Below the pieces are notes generated by a model, which had not been told where the DNA came from, made no database searches, and was given only the letters and a program-made list of their open reading frames with translations. Shown one piece after another: positions 10,941 through 21,639 of a stretch of DNA of 64,000 bases. The DNA is taken from the NCBI GenBank assembly GCA_037976565.1, contig CP137681.1, forward strand, positions 30,074,707 to 30,138,706, given 5' to 3'. The first letter of the stretch is position 1, and every line of letters begins with the position of its first letter. Made by a program: the position numbers and the translations under genes. The stretch is from Mesocentrotus franciscanus (lineage: Eukaryota; Echinodermata; Echinoidea; Camarodonta; Strongylocentrotidae).

Positions 10941-12578
10941 CTTTGGTATAACACATTAACACTCTTTTAAAAACCGGCCCAAATAGAATTGCATAACCAA
11001 TAATATTGAAGGAAATTTACTTTTATTATATATTATAATATGGTGTCACGATGTCATCTATTCGCAGCCCGCGATCTATCTATATACTGATCTCCTCGCC
11101 TGTACCAGACGTGCAATTCATTGATATTTACGTGCGTATGGGTTTTCCCCGCCGTCTGTGGGAATCCCAACTTTTCGTTTTCTAGTCTGTAATTCTAAGA
11201 GCAATCATTACTTTGGTTTGTTTATTTTGCACATAGTGTTGTGAAGTTATGAACTATCGATGAATTTCAATAAGAATCGGTTACATCTGTTTTTGTAGAA
11301 GCACTGTAAAGCATTAATGTATCAATTCTGACCAAATCAGTTACCCCGATTCTCCTTTTTTACGCTTTCAGAACTATTATTTCCAAAGGAGTCTGCAAAG
11401 ATAGACTAAGCTGCTGCGCCTTTGCATATTCGGCGTTGCACACAATCACCTTATTGCGAAATTCATGCTGATATCTTTCCAGCCGCTGTTATCTTGCTGT
11501 AATAATCTGTCAAACTAGACTTGTGACTGGATCTCTGAGGTTATTATATAAGTCTGTAAATTGGTATAGGCTACATTCAGTGTAGAATACATGGACTAAC
11601 CTGGACTAACAAATCAGATCGAGATAATTATATACAGTGGAGTGGGTAACAGACCAACAACAGTAGTAAAACAAACCCAGAGAGTGCCACTGAATACTGT
11701 ACTGTACTGCACCTTGCAAGTGTCTTTTGTTAATGCAGCTCCCTGGTTATTGGAAGCTCAATATTGTGGTTTTAAAAAAATCAGGTAAGCGATAATTTTT
11801 TTTTCTTTTCTTTTCTTTTTTCTCTCTTCTCTATAACATTACAAAAACTTAGTATTAAGATATCTAGAACTCCACGGAAATTATGCTATAGGCCTACAGA
11901 TCGATCGAGGCACAGAAAAACGATATTCACGTATATATATATATATACTTAGTCTTAGCTTAGTAATACATGTGTAGTACGGTATTGGACAGATGGGTGT
12001 ATTTGTTATGTTTGATACCTTTCAAACCTGGATAAAAGCTTAGATATCTAGTTCTTTGATTAACATGGGCATGAATGAGAACTATAGGTTTGAATATCTG
12101 TCTATTACTGCATGTTATTTGTCTGCATTTATCAGTAAATAGCACGTAAATGAAACTAATGCAAAACCGATGACCTTTTGCTTAAGTAAAGTAGTACTGC
12201 AGTAGGATATAACCCCAAAATCAATTATAATTGCTAATGTGGGGGCAGCTCTCAGCCCCTGTCCCTCCCCGCGTTGTAGGCGTATTGTAAATTATACACT
12301 GTTAAAAGTGCTTCTTGGAGGAAGAAGGGGGTAATAACTCATACTATATATATATATATATATACCTTAAATTGTACTACCGGTAATACCACACACAAAA
12401 AAGTTGGTCTGCATGTAAGGGGTTCCAAGTCGCTACACTATGTACATTCAGATATGAGCTTCAAAAATTACTTCCATAAAGAAATATTGCAAGTTTGAAT
12501 ACACTCTCAATTAACAAAACAGCTTTTTTCTTATTTTGTATTCACGTAATGAACACAATAAGGCCAAAAAAAAAAAAA
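10941..12578. other. 5' flank of the IFI6/27-like gene
   Basis: This stretch has no protein-coding signal. ATCAG followed by GTAAGCG at about 11780-11790 could be the donor of a non-coding first exon that splices to the acceptor at 13137. Simple TA runs lie at 11936-11948 and 12350-12364. Confidence 0.35.
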
Positions 12579-12896
12579 CATGTTTAGCGTCCTGCCTTTT
12601 TGAAAAATAGGAAGGAGGAGGCCCTTTTTTTTTTTCCTTTCAAAATGGCCGCTCTGTACATTTTCCCCGACTGGCTGGCTGGGCAGCCTTTCGGGCTATT
12701 TTTCAAGATGGCCGCCAGCATTTATGTGTCGTTTTTTTTTAATTCAGTAAAAGACCATTTTAGCAGTATGTTTTTCATGTTTTTTCATTAAGATTTAAAA
12801 AAAAAAAAAAATTGAAGAAAAAAATTTGAAAAAAAAAATTTGAAAAAAAAGGGCAGGCGGCCCCCAAAAAGGAAGCGGGCGGGGACGCTAAACATG
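12579..12896. mobile_element. small TIR element with TTTAGCGTCC ends
   Basis: TTTAGCGTCCTGCC at the left pairs with GGACGCTAAA at the right. CATG flanks both ends and may be a 4-bp target duplication. The inside is A/T homopolymer-rich with AAATGGCCGC words. No transposase. Confidence 0.6.
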
Positions 12897-13137
12897 AATA
12901 TTTTTTTATATGGCCTAATGGTTAAAAACAAAAACATAATTATGAACAGTGTATTCTTGGGTAAATATAATTTGTCATTTGATTTGAATTGCAATTTTGA
13001 ATGTCGCAGTACAATGTAATGTGAAATGATATTGAGTAGTGAATTAACATGCTCAATTCAGGCTTTCAAAGTATTGTCAAATAAGATAATAATGTCTCAT
13101 TGAATTCCTGTCTTTTGTTTTCTTTTGTTTTGGGCAG

Positions 13138-13216
13138 ATTTATAACGTGGAGAGATGAAAAGCATCATGAACAATTATTTCTTGACGATAATTTGTATCT
13201 TCCTTCTGATCACAGT
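13138..13216 (+). CDS. IFI6/27-like exon with start codon and signal peptide
   Basis: TTTTGGGCAG precedes the exon at 13137. The ATG at 13155 starts 20 codons plus two bases before the donor GTAAGT at 13217. A second in-frame Met is codon 5. Bases 13138-13154 are 5' UTR. Confidence 0.75.
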
Positions 13217-14225
13217 GTAAGTAATTTGTCTATATCAAGGCGCTGGGGGGGTTGAAGAAAAATCCCCCGTTGAGCAAAAAAAAACAATTTTCATTTTTCG
13301 GAGGCAAAAAAAATAAAAATTGTGCTCACTACCCCCCACTGAGCGGAAAATGGGCCCCTTTTTAGGCCCCTCCCTTGCCGCCGGCTGGATCCGCCCCTGG
13401 TAGTAGTAGTAGTAGTAGTAGCAGTAGTAGAAGTAGTATATACATGCAGTCAAACCTGTCTACAGCGACCGCCCAAGGGAAACAAAAAATGTGCTTGTTG
13501 TAGACAGGTGGTCTTTGTAGACAGGTTCCTTTAGTACTTGTTTCAATGAGAAACCATTTTCAAGGGAAACAAGAACAAGTGTGCTTGTTGAAGACAGGTG
13601 GTCTTTGTAGACAGGTATTCACTAATGTAGGTTTGACTGTTGTAGTATATACTGTAGGTTCTTTTATTAATATTTTTATATTTGATACTATTTATTAGTT
13701 ATTACCTTTACAATTATTATTAATATGATATTATTACTATCATCATCATCATCATCTTCATTATATCATCATCGCCATCGTCATCACTACAATTATTATT
13801 TGGTCTACTATTGTCATTGTCATTATCATCGTCACAAGTCTCATTCTTCTTATTATATTTTTAATTAATGACATGTATTATTAATATTATTATTATTATT
13901 GTCTCTCAGACAAGGTGCTGAAGCGATTGGTTGGCTGAAGACTATAGTTGTCGGTGTTGTAGGTGCCGGTGCCGGTGCCGTAGGCATACCTGTAGTTCTA
14001 GGCGTCGTGGGCTTCACTGGGGCAGGTATCGTCGCTGGTTCCTACGCCGCAGGCATGATGTCATCAGCCGCAGTAGCAGGAGGCGGAGGAGTGGCTGCGG
14101 GGAGCGCGGTGGCGGTGTGTCAGTCCATTGGTGCCGCTGGACTCGCCTCGTCCACTACAGCTATCTTGAGCACTGGAGGTGCTGCCGTTGCCGCTGCGGT
14201 GGCAAAGGGGGCAAAGCTCTTCTAA
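13155..14225 (+). CDS. IFI6/IFI27 (ISG12) family protein, two coding exons
   Basis: Joining 13155-13216 to 13910-14225 gives 125 codons, the usual size for the ISG12 family. Residues 1-21 form a signal-peptide-like start (short basic end, then a long Ile/Leu/Phe core). The rest is the glycine/alanine-rich membrane domain, with GVVGFTGAGIVAGSYAAGMM, GGGVAAGSAV and QSIGAAGLASS, the pattern of IFI6/IFI27. Vertebrate members are interferon-induced and act in mitochondrial or reticulum membranes in apoptosis and antiviral defence; the role here is inferred only. Both splice sites fit (AGT|GTAAGT and CTCTCAG|AC), and phase 2 is kept. No interferon-type promoter element was identified. Confidence 0.85.
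13239..13399. mobile_element. CAGGGGCGGATCC-family element in the IFI6/27-like intron
   Basis: The right end CCGGCTGGATCCGCCCCTG abuts a (GTA)n triplet run (13400-13438). Internal inverted segments (TTGAGCAAAAAAAAACAATT and AAAATTGTGCTCA) and complementary G/C runs match the architecture of the element at 1815-2165. Confidence 0.55.
13447..13639. mobile_element. CAGTCAAACCTGTC dispersed element
   Basis: The ends CAGTCAAACCTGTCTAC and GTAGGTTTGACTG are inverted repeats, with repeated ACAGGTGGTCTTTGTAGACA inside. Relatives lie at 44299-44469, 49803-50003 and from 63919 to the window edge. Confidence 0.7.
13910..14225 (+). CDS. IFI6/27-like exon with the ISG12 domain
   Basis: The acceptor GTCTCTCAG ends at 13909 and the stop TAA is at 14223-14225. 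The base composition is much more GC-rich than the flanks, as expected from the Gly/Ala content. The intron before it holds two small repeat insertions. Confidence 0.85.
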
Positions 14226-15000
14226 AACTGCCTCGTTAAGTCGCCAGTGCATAGAGGAAATGTTAATTACATACAGGGTTCCGAGATTCGACACCGGGAT
14301 TCAACACTATTGAAAGGCATGCACATCACAGGACACCCTAATCATTCATAGTGACCGCCAAACATTAATTGTCTGACTCTTAAACAACCTAAAATTGGCG
14401 TGTGTGTGGGATAAAATATAGAATCCTCTCTTTTGACACCTTATAGTATTGCTTGTGATCATTATTGAAGAAACAAATATGACCTTGGACACTTTCAACT
14501 GCATGTTACAGCCTTACAGGTTGATACAAAGCGTATTTAAGGAGTTCTTTTGAGCTGCTTGTTCAATCTGTTGTATGAAAACAAACCAGTACAGTGCAAT
14601 CACATATTAATGTTTTTATTTATTGGGTTTAAAGGAAACCTCGCCCCAAGAAATAACTTTAATTATTATATTTATTATATTCTTGCCCATTAATCTACAA
14701 GATTCCTCACCAAAGAGTATGAGAGAGTCATAAAGCAAGAATAATGTACAGTTTCTCAGCACGACATGGGCATCGCCATTGATAGCGTGACGTACTATTT
14801 GAAGTCGTTATCAAGTAGGCCTATTATGTATTCAAATTTATGGATGCTTCCTTCCCAGATGTGTGTGGTGATGAAGCATTTCATTCACCTGCTATTATCG
14901 TTTGTACTAAAATTGCCAGAACGCAAATGATTGCATAAATAAGTTGGTGCTCTTCTGTGGTGAAGGTTCTCATAAATAAAATAGATTTGTCAATAAATTG
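14226..15000 (+). other. IFI6/27-like 3' UTR and downstream flank
   Basis: No coding signal is seen. Two AATAAA hexamers at 14975-14980 and 14992-14997 are the first good polyadenylation candidates after the stop. Confidence 0.45.
14975..14997 (+). terminator. candidate polyadenylation signals
   Basis: Two AATAAA hexamers 11 bases apart lie 750 bases after the IFI6/27-like stop codon. No closer canonical hexamer was noticed. Confidence 0.45.
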
Positions 15001-15734
15001 CTATATTTTAGTATTTTTAAATGAATTAGTTACAATTGTTGTTCCCTGTTATATATTTTTCTCCAGATATATTCTTCTATCTTCTCGGGTTTGATTTTTC
15101 CTCATTGAAAAGTAAAGGTTTTGTTATTGATTTAAGTCTTTCTAACTAAATCTTGGTGCATTGTATACAATCATACATGTACAACTTCAACTGGTACGTC
15201 ACATTTTCAAGAAAATGGCTGCGCCCATGTCATGCTAAAAGGCATCACATCATGCCAAGAATATCTTCATTTATATATCTCTTGTACAACAAAAGGCATG
15301 AATACATCTCATTTATCAGAACACCTATACACTTATTCTTTTGGGGTGAGGTTTCCTTTAAGAGTTAAGTGGATAGGAAGCAAACATGTTGCATATTGGG
15401 GGAGAGGCCAAGGGGGAAGGGGAGGAGCTCTTTTGCTCAGTCGGCTTACCAGAATTTACTCGCATCGTCTACTTAAATTAAATGTTCTTGTTGTTGTTGT
15501 CGTTGACTTTGTTTAATGAAAATAAAACAGTACAGTGCAATCACAAATTACTATTTATTTTTATTGGGTTTATTTTAGCTTTGATGTGTTTATCCCCTGA
15601 ATGTTTATTTTTACATCTTAATCCATTTAAGTAGATAAAAGTAGCCTTGGAAAAGGCCTTATAAGGAATTGTTATAATACAGAGTTAATATTTTCTATTT
15701 TCTTCACTCATAAGTACACTTCCGACATACGAAT
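15001..15734. other. unassigned sequence
   Basis: AT-rich DNA with a short GGGGGA-rich patch near 15400. No gene was recognised. Confidence 0.4.
15514..15572 (+). repeat. duplicate of sequence at about 14574-14632
   Basis: CAGTACAGTGCAATCACA and TTTATTGGGTTTA recur in the same order about 940 bases apart. One copy is inside the IFI6/27-like 3' flank. Confidence 0.6.
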
Positions 15735-15747
15735 TTACGTTAGTGTG

Positions 15748-15942
15748 AGAGTCAGAGAGAGAGAGAGGGGAGGGAGGGAGAGAGAGGGGGAGAGAGAGAG
15801 GTGGGGATAGAAAATGAGAGAGAGAGAGTGGGAGTGAGAGAGAGAGAGAGGAGGAGGGAGGGAGAGAGAGGGGAGAGATAGAGAGAGAGAGAGAGGTGGG
15901 GATAGAAAATGAGAGAGAGAGGAGGAGGGAGGGAGAGAGAGG

Positions 15943-15974
<32 letters not shown>

Positions 15975-16018
15975 ACAGAAAATGAGAGAGAGAGAGAGAG
16001 AGGTGGGGGACAGAAAAT

Positions 16019-16049
<31 letters not shown>

Positions 16050-16125
16050 ATAGAAAATGAGTGGGAGAGGGAGAGAGAGGTACATGAAGAAAGGGAGAGA
16101 GACATGAGAGAGGGGAGAGGGGGGA
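15748..16125. repeat. (GA)n-rich minisatellite
   Basis: GAGAGA runs are punctuated by GGTGGGGATAGAAAATGAG or GGTGGGGGACAGAAAATGAG every 50-110 bases, so this is a compound minisatellite. The Ser/Leu/Pro frames over it are artefacts. Confidence 0.9.
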
Positions 16126-17014
16126 CATTTGAAATTGCAACATACTGTTAAAGTCCCTTACACCTTTTGATCAGTAAACTTACATTTTGTTAAGCCACTG
16201 ACAACAAAAATTTAAGTGTTCATAGGATAAAAGCGAGTAGCAGTGAGACATTCACTTTGCAGTGTGGCATTTTTGTGTATTGAATGTGCATTTAGATCCG
16301 GGGCGGGAGGGGGGGGGGTACATATTAAGACTTACGGGTATGTGCCGCTCTAATGGGTCACTTTTTCACACAAAACATCTCTAAGCATGGGTCCATTTTT
16401 TAACAAAAATATCACTAAACATGGTCCGTTTTCCAACATTTTCGGGTGTTTGCATGGCGAACACGCGAAAAATGTATTTAAAAAATGGGCCTATATTTCG
16501 AGAAAAATCTGCCAAAATGACCCTTAAAAGTGGGTAGGGGTTTGGAGGCTTGAGCGGCACCCGTTCTATAACCAAATCTGACCCATCCCCCTGATTTAAA
16601 TGATGCATTTCAATCATTATGTCGTTGATGTGTTTGGATCCAATCATGGTCTAGATCCATGGTATAATAATATATAGCCACTGGGAATGAAATTAATGTC
16701 GGAGGATTAAATCCTAATAGAAGCCTGAACTTAATAGAAATGTGACAAGAAAAACATAATCTCTGCCTCACTGTTGCTCTCTATTCCGTTTCTTTAAAAA
16801 AAACTTTAATACGAACATTTTATTTCACAAATGCAGAAGATTATAACCTGTGATCATTTTATATAGCAGATGAAATAAAATGGTCTTAACTGAATAATGT
16901 ATTCTTTGTTGGCAGTATCTGAAAATTTTGCCAGTGTGTTTGACAACAGATAAATTGGTTTATAGTGATGCAGATTCATACTTATATATACTATATATAA
17001 TATATACTACTACT
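16126..17014. other. unassigned sequence with a degraded repeat
   Basis: GATCCGGGGCGGGAGGGGGG near 16295 resembles the CAGGGGCGGATCC end and is followed by GGTCCGTTTT/GGTCCATTTT words to about 16560, probably an old repeat. The remainder is AT-rich without coding signal. Confidence 0.4.
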
Positions 17015-20000
17015 CACTGGCGTACGGATGGAAGGGGAGCTTGGGGCATCACCCGAAATAAAATTGAAACGTGGTTTATTTATAATTCGATAGCAGTGAT
17101 TTACAAATGTTGCTGAAATGACATGATTTTCCGGGTTTTTTTCTCACTTTTTTTCAAATTATACTTTTGTATGCGTTTGTTGGAAAATGACAAATCCCCA
17201 AATTTATAGTCACTGAGGCAAAAAAAAACTAAAGTGCCCCTTTTTGACGTAGGAATGGTGCCCCCTTTTACTTCAGATAAGCGCCCTTTTTAAAATTCAA
17301 ATAGGTGCCCGTTCCACATTCTTATAAGTGCCTCTTACAAACTCTGATAAGTGCCCCTTTACCTCTGAAAATATCTGAGATGTGCCCAATTTTATTTTAA
17401 CAAATGCCCTTTCCTTTTTTAATAAGTGCCCCTTCCTCTTCAGATAAGTGCCCCTGTTTTATCTTTGATGGTTACCCCATTCTCACCTCTGATAAGTGCC
17501 CCCTTTTTCTAATAAGTGCCCAATTTCCTTCTCATAAATGCCCCTACTCACACCTCTGATAAATACCTCTATCAAAATCTCAAAGGTGTCCCTTTTCCTA
17601 CGACAAGTGCCATTTTTTGGGTAGTAAGTGCCCCTTTCTATTCTCACAAGTGCCCCTATTCATCTCATGTGAGTGCTCCTTTTCAGGTACAAGAAGTGCC
17701 CCTCACCACCTCTTATAATTGCCTTTTTTAATCTGAGGGGTGTCCCTTTTATTTTGACAAGAACTTCTTCTTATTCTTATTAGTGCCCCTTTTCATCGCC
17801 GGTGAGTGCCCTTATTCAAATGTGAGAGAAGCCCCATTTAACTTTAACTCTCTGATAAGTACCCTTGTTATTTTGACACGTGCCTTTTATCCTTCCTAAT
17901 TAGTGCCATTTTCCTTCTGATAATTGCCACTAATTCTCCTTTGAAATAAGTGCCCCTTTTCCGTTCTCATAAGTGCCTTTTTCATCTCTGGTAAGTGCCC
18001 TAATTAGGTGCGAGAAGTGCCCCATTTTCACATCTGATAATTCCCCTTTTAACTTTAACACGTGCTCTTTTTCATTTCTAATAAGTGTCCTTTTCCCTTT
18101 GAATATGTGCCCCTTTTCCTTTCACCATAATATGTGCTCATGACCGGGGGACGAAATGCGAGGGACGAGGAGCAGTGGCGTAATGAGCAAAAACGTTTTA
18201 GGGGAGGGGTGGGGCCGAAAAAAAAAATCCGCACCACCACCACTCTTACATGTTACATACAGGCCCGCGGAACGTTTCTCAAAGTGGGGGCTAAAGTATT
18301 TACGATCAGGTATAGAGCAAAACGAGCGAAGCAAGTGGAGCGTAAATTGACTTGGGGGGAACAGGGGCAAAGCCCCGGCGGGGGTCAAGGGGCGGAGCCC
18401 CATGAAGCTCAGGGGTTTTAGGCATTTATTTGAGGTCAGGATGAGCATAATTATTTTGATACCTTATTTGTGACACTGGCATGCAGATCACTAATTGGAG
18501 TGGGGTCGAGGGTGCGGAGCCACGGCCCCCAGAAGCTCTGGGGTTTTAGGCATAAAATTTCGATCAGATGAGCATCCAGGGGCCGCCTTCGGGCCCTTGT
18601 TGGGGTCCAGGGGGGCAGAGCCCCAGGAAGCTCAGGGGCTTTAAGCATTTAATAACGGTCAAATGATCATACAGAAGCTCCGGGGTTTTCGGCATTAAAT
18701 TACGATCAGATGAGCTTCCAGGGGCCGCCTTCGGGCCCCTGGTGGGGATCCAGGGGGCAGAGCCCCCAAAAGCTCAGGGGTTTTAAGCATTTAATAACGG
18801 TCAAATGAGCATACAGAAGCTCAGGGGTTTTAGGCATTTAATAACGGTCAGATGAGCATACAGGAGCCCGCCTTAGGGCCCTAGTGGGTTGTTTTGGGGT
18901 TAAACACCCCTTTGCTCTGTCAAAAACAAAAACACGAAGTATGGAGGGTAATTAGTATTTTTTAAAAAGAAATAAAAAGAAGTAATTTGATGACTGCACG
19001 CAAAGCTGTTATTTGGACTTTCTGACCCTTCCCAGAACTCAACCCTCAATTTTTGCTCTAGAAGGGCACTCCCCCTTGGTAAGGGATATTTCGCCCCTGA
19101 CGGGACTACTACTACTACTACTACTACTCAGGGGCGGCGATTTCTTTTCATGACCGGGGACGAAATGCGAGGGACGAGGAGCAGTGGCGTAATGACCAAA
19201 AACGTTTTTGTTGTTGTTTGGGGGCAGAAAAAATCTGCATCACCACCATTCTTACATGTTATATGAAGGCCCCGCGGACTTTTTCAAAGTGGGGAGGGGA
19301 GGCTAAAGTATTTACGATCAGGTAGAGGAAAGCAAGTGGAGCGTAAATTGGCGTGGGGTCCAGGGGCAAATTAGCCCGGGGGGGGTCCAGGGGCGGAGCC
19401 CCCGGAAGCTCAGGGGTATTAGGTATTTAATTACTTTCGGATGGGCATATTTTGATACCTTATTTGTGTCACTGGCATGCAGGTCACTAATTGGAGTGGG
19501 GTCCGGGGGCGGAGCCCCCAGAAGCTCAGGGGTTTTAAGCATTAAATTACGATCAGATGAGCATCCAGGGGCCGCCTTAGGGCCCTTGGTGGCGTCCAGG
19601 GGGGCAGAGCCCCAGGAAGCTCAGGGGCTTTAAGCATTTAATAACGGTCAAATGATCATACAGAAGCTCCGGGGTTTTCGGCATTAAATTACGATCAGAT
19701 GAGCTTCCAGGGGCCGCCTTCGGGCCCCTGGTGGGGTCCAGGGGGCAGAGCCCCCAAAAGCTCAGGGGTTTTAAGCATTTAATAACGGTCAAATGAGCAT
19801 ACAGAAGCTCAGGGGTTTTAGGCATTTAATAACGGTCAGATGAGCATACAGGAGCCCGCCTTAGGGCCCTAGTGGGGTTGTTTTGGGGGTTAAACACCCC
19901 CTTTGCTCTGTCAAAAAAACAAAAACACGAAGTATGGAGGGTAATTAGTATTTTAAAAAAGAAATAAAAAGAAGTAATTTCATGACTGCACGCAAAGCTG

Positions 20001-20929
20001 TTATTTGGACTTTCTGACCCTTCCCAGAACTCAACCCTCAATTTTTGCTCTAGAAGGGCACCCCCCCCCCTTGGTAAGGGATATTTCGCCCCTGACGGGA
20101 CTACTACTACTACTACTACTACTACTCAGGGGCGGCGATTTCTTTTCATGACCGGGGGGGGGGACGAAATGCGAGGGACGAGGAGCAGTGGCGTAATGAC
20201 CAAAAACGTTTTTGTTGTTGTTTGGGGGCAGAAATCTGCATCACCCCATTCTTACATGTTATATGAAGGCCCCGCGGACTTTTTCAAAGTGGGGAGGGAG
20301 GGGCTAAAGTATTTACGATCAGGTAGAGGAAAGCAAGTGGAGCGTAAATTGGCGTGGGGTCCAGGGGCAAATTAGCCCGGGGGGGGTCCAGGGGCGGAGC
20401 CCCCGGAAGCTCAGGGGTATTAGGTATTTAATTACTTTCGGATGGGCATATTTTGATACCTTATTTGTGTCACTGGCATGCAGGTCATTAATTGAGTGGT
20501 CCAGCGGAGCCCCAGAAGCTCAGGGGTTTTAAGCATTAAATTACGATCAGATGAGCATCCAGGGGCCGCCTTAGGGCCCTTGGTGGCGTCCAGGGGGCAG
20601 AGCCCCCGGAAGCTCAGGGTTTTTAGGCATTAAATTACGGTCAGAGGAGCAACCAGGGGCATGCACGCTTTAGGGCCCTTTGCGGGGTCCAGAGGGCAGA
20701 GCCCCCGGAAGCTCTGGGGTTTTAGGCATTAAAGGACAGTCAGATGAGCAACCAGGGGCATGCACGCTTTAGGGCCCTTGGTGCGGTCCAGGGGGCAGAG
20801 CCCCCGGAAGCTCAGGGAAAAATTATGCTATTTCAGCAACATTTGTAAATCACTGGTATCGAATTAGAAATATACCCTTCTTTAATTTTATTTGGGGGCA
20901 CTGCCCCAAGCCCCATCAGTACGCCAGTG
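17015..20929. mobile_element. ~3.9-kb element with CACTGGCGTAC inverted ends
   Basis: The left end CACTGGCGTACGGATGG and the right end CCATCAGTACGCCAGTG are inverted repeats. Similarity extends about 110 bases inward (TTGGGGCA..., AAATAAAATT, AATTCGATA, GTGATTTACAAATGTTGCTGA). Between them lie a minisatellite (17225-18125) and ~1-kb tandem units. No transposase frame is visible. It may be a foldback-type element that has collected tandem repeats, or two independent ends. Confidence 0.6.
17225..18125 (-). repeat. inverted copy of the GGGGCACTTATC minisatellite
   Basis: Repeated AAGTGCCCCTTTTC and CCTCTGATAAGTGCCCC, about 30-35 units of 22-32 bp. This is the reverse complement of the array at 7615-8640. 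Confidence 0.85.
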
Positions 20930-21298
20930 CGAGGGAGCATAAAGTGAACGAGAGGGATGAAGGTGACAGAAGTGACTACCCCTCACAGATTTTGAAGTTT
21001 TGTTGTATTATAAAAATTATAGTATAAAAACAAGCAATATACTTTTTCTACAATATCTACATGTACATTAAAGGATGTTAAGCGAGGGAGCGTAGCTTCC
21101 GAGTGAGAAGATTTTTGCATTTTTATTTGTCTAAACGCTGCACTCTTGGGCCCTCCAGAGCCTAAAAGTGTGTTGCAGTCTTTAGCAAGTATTTGCTATA
21201 CATTTCTTTTTGCACTTTTTCAAATTTTCAGGGGACAATCCCCTAAAAATCGAGGGGGGACATGTCCCCCCCCGTCCCCCCCGGGATCGCCGCCCCTG
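18136..21298 (-). repeat. tandem ~1.0-kb composite units (three starts)
   Basis: GACGAAATGCGAGGGACGAG followed by GAGCAGTGGCGTAATGA starts near 18150, 19158 and 20162, spacing about 1.0 kb. Each unit then has a GGGGCAAA/GGGGCGGAGCC block, GATACCTTATTTGTG.CACTGGCATGCAG, and several CTCAGGGGTTTTA.GCATTTAATAACGGTCA.ATGAGCAT repeats (reverse complement of the 3.6-5.5 kb array). The second and third units are almost identical, including the GGGTTAAACACCCC segment and the (CTA)n run that ends each, so they are a recent tandem duplication. Confidence 0.75.
20127..21298. mobile_element. CAGGGGCGGCGAT...ATCGCCGCCCCTG element
   Basis: Perfect 13-bp inverted ends lie inside (CTA)n triplet runs on both sides (20099-20126 and 21299 onward). 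Only the left end recurs at 19129, also after a (CTA)n run. The CAGGG start and a possible 8-bp CTACTACT duplication are hAT-like. It overlaps the right end of the 17015-20929 element. Confidence 0.6.
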
Positions 21299-21344
21299 CT
21301 ACTACTAATACTACTTACTACTACTACTACTGCTGCTGCTACTT

Positions 21345-21378
<34 letters not shown>

Positions 21379-21416
21379 TACTATACTACTTCTACTACTT
21401 CTGATAATGAAATTAA

Positions 21417-21482
<66 letters not shown>

Positions 21483-21586
21483 AGTACTACTACTAATAAT
21501 GATAATAATAATAATAATAATGATAATAATAATAATACTAATACTAGTACTACTACTAATAATGATAATAATAATAATAATGATAG

Positions 21587-21623
<37 letters not shown>

Positions 21624-21625
21624 AG
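21299..21625. repeat. compound triplet repeats (CTA)n, (AAT)n, (GAT)n
   Basis: CTA triplets, then about 20 AAT triplets, two ACTAGTACTACTACTAATAA blocks and about 12 GAT triplets. The Ile- and Tyr-rich frames are artefacts. Confidence 0.95.
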
Positions 21626-21639
21626 TTACAGTGGGTTCT

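Noticed and set aside
15685..16151. Several overlapping Ser/Leu/Pro frames up to 152 codons
   Set aside because: All three frames of the GA repeat are open; this is simple-sequence composition.
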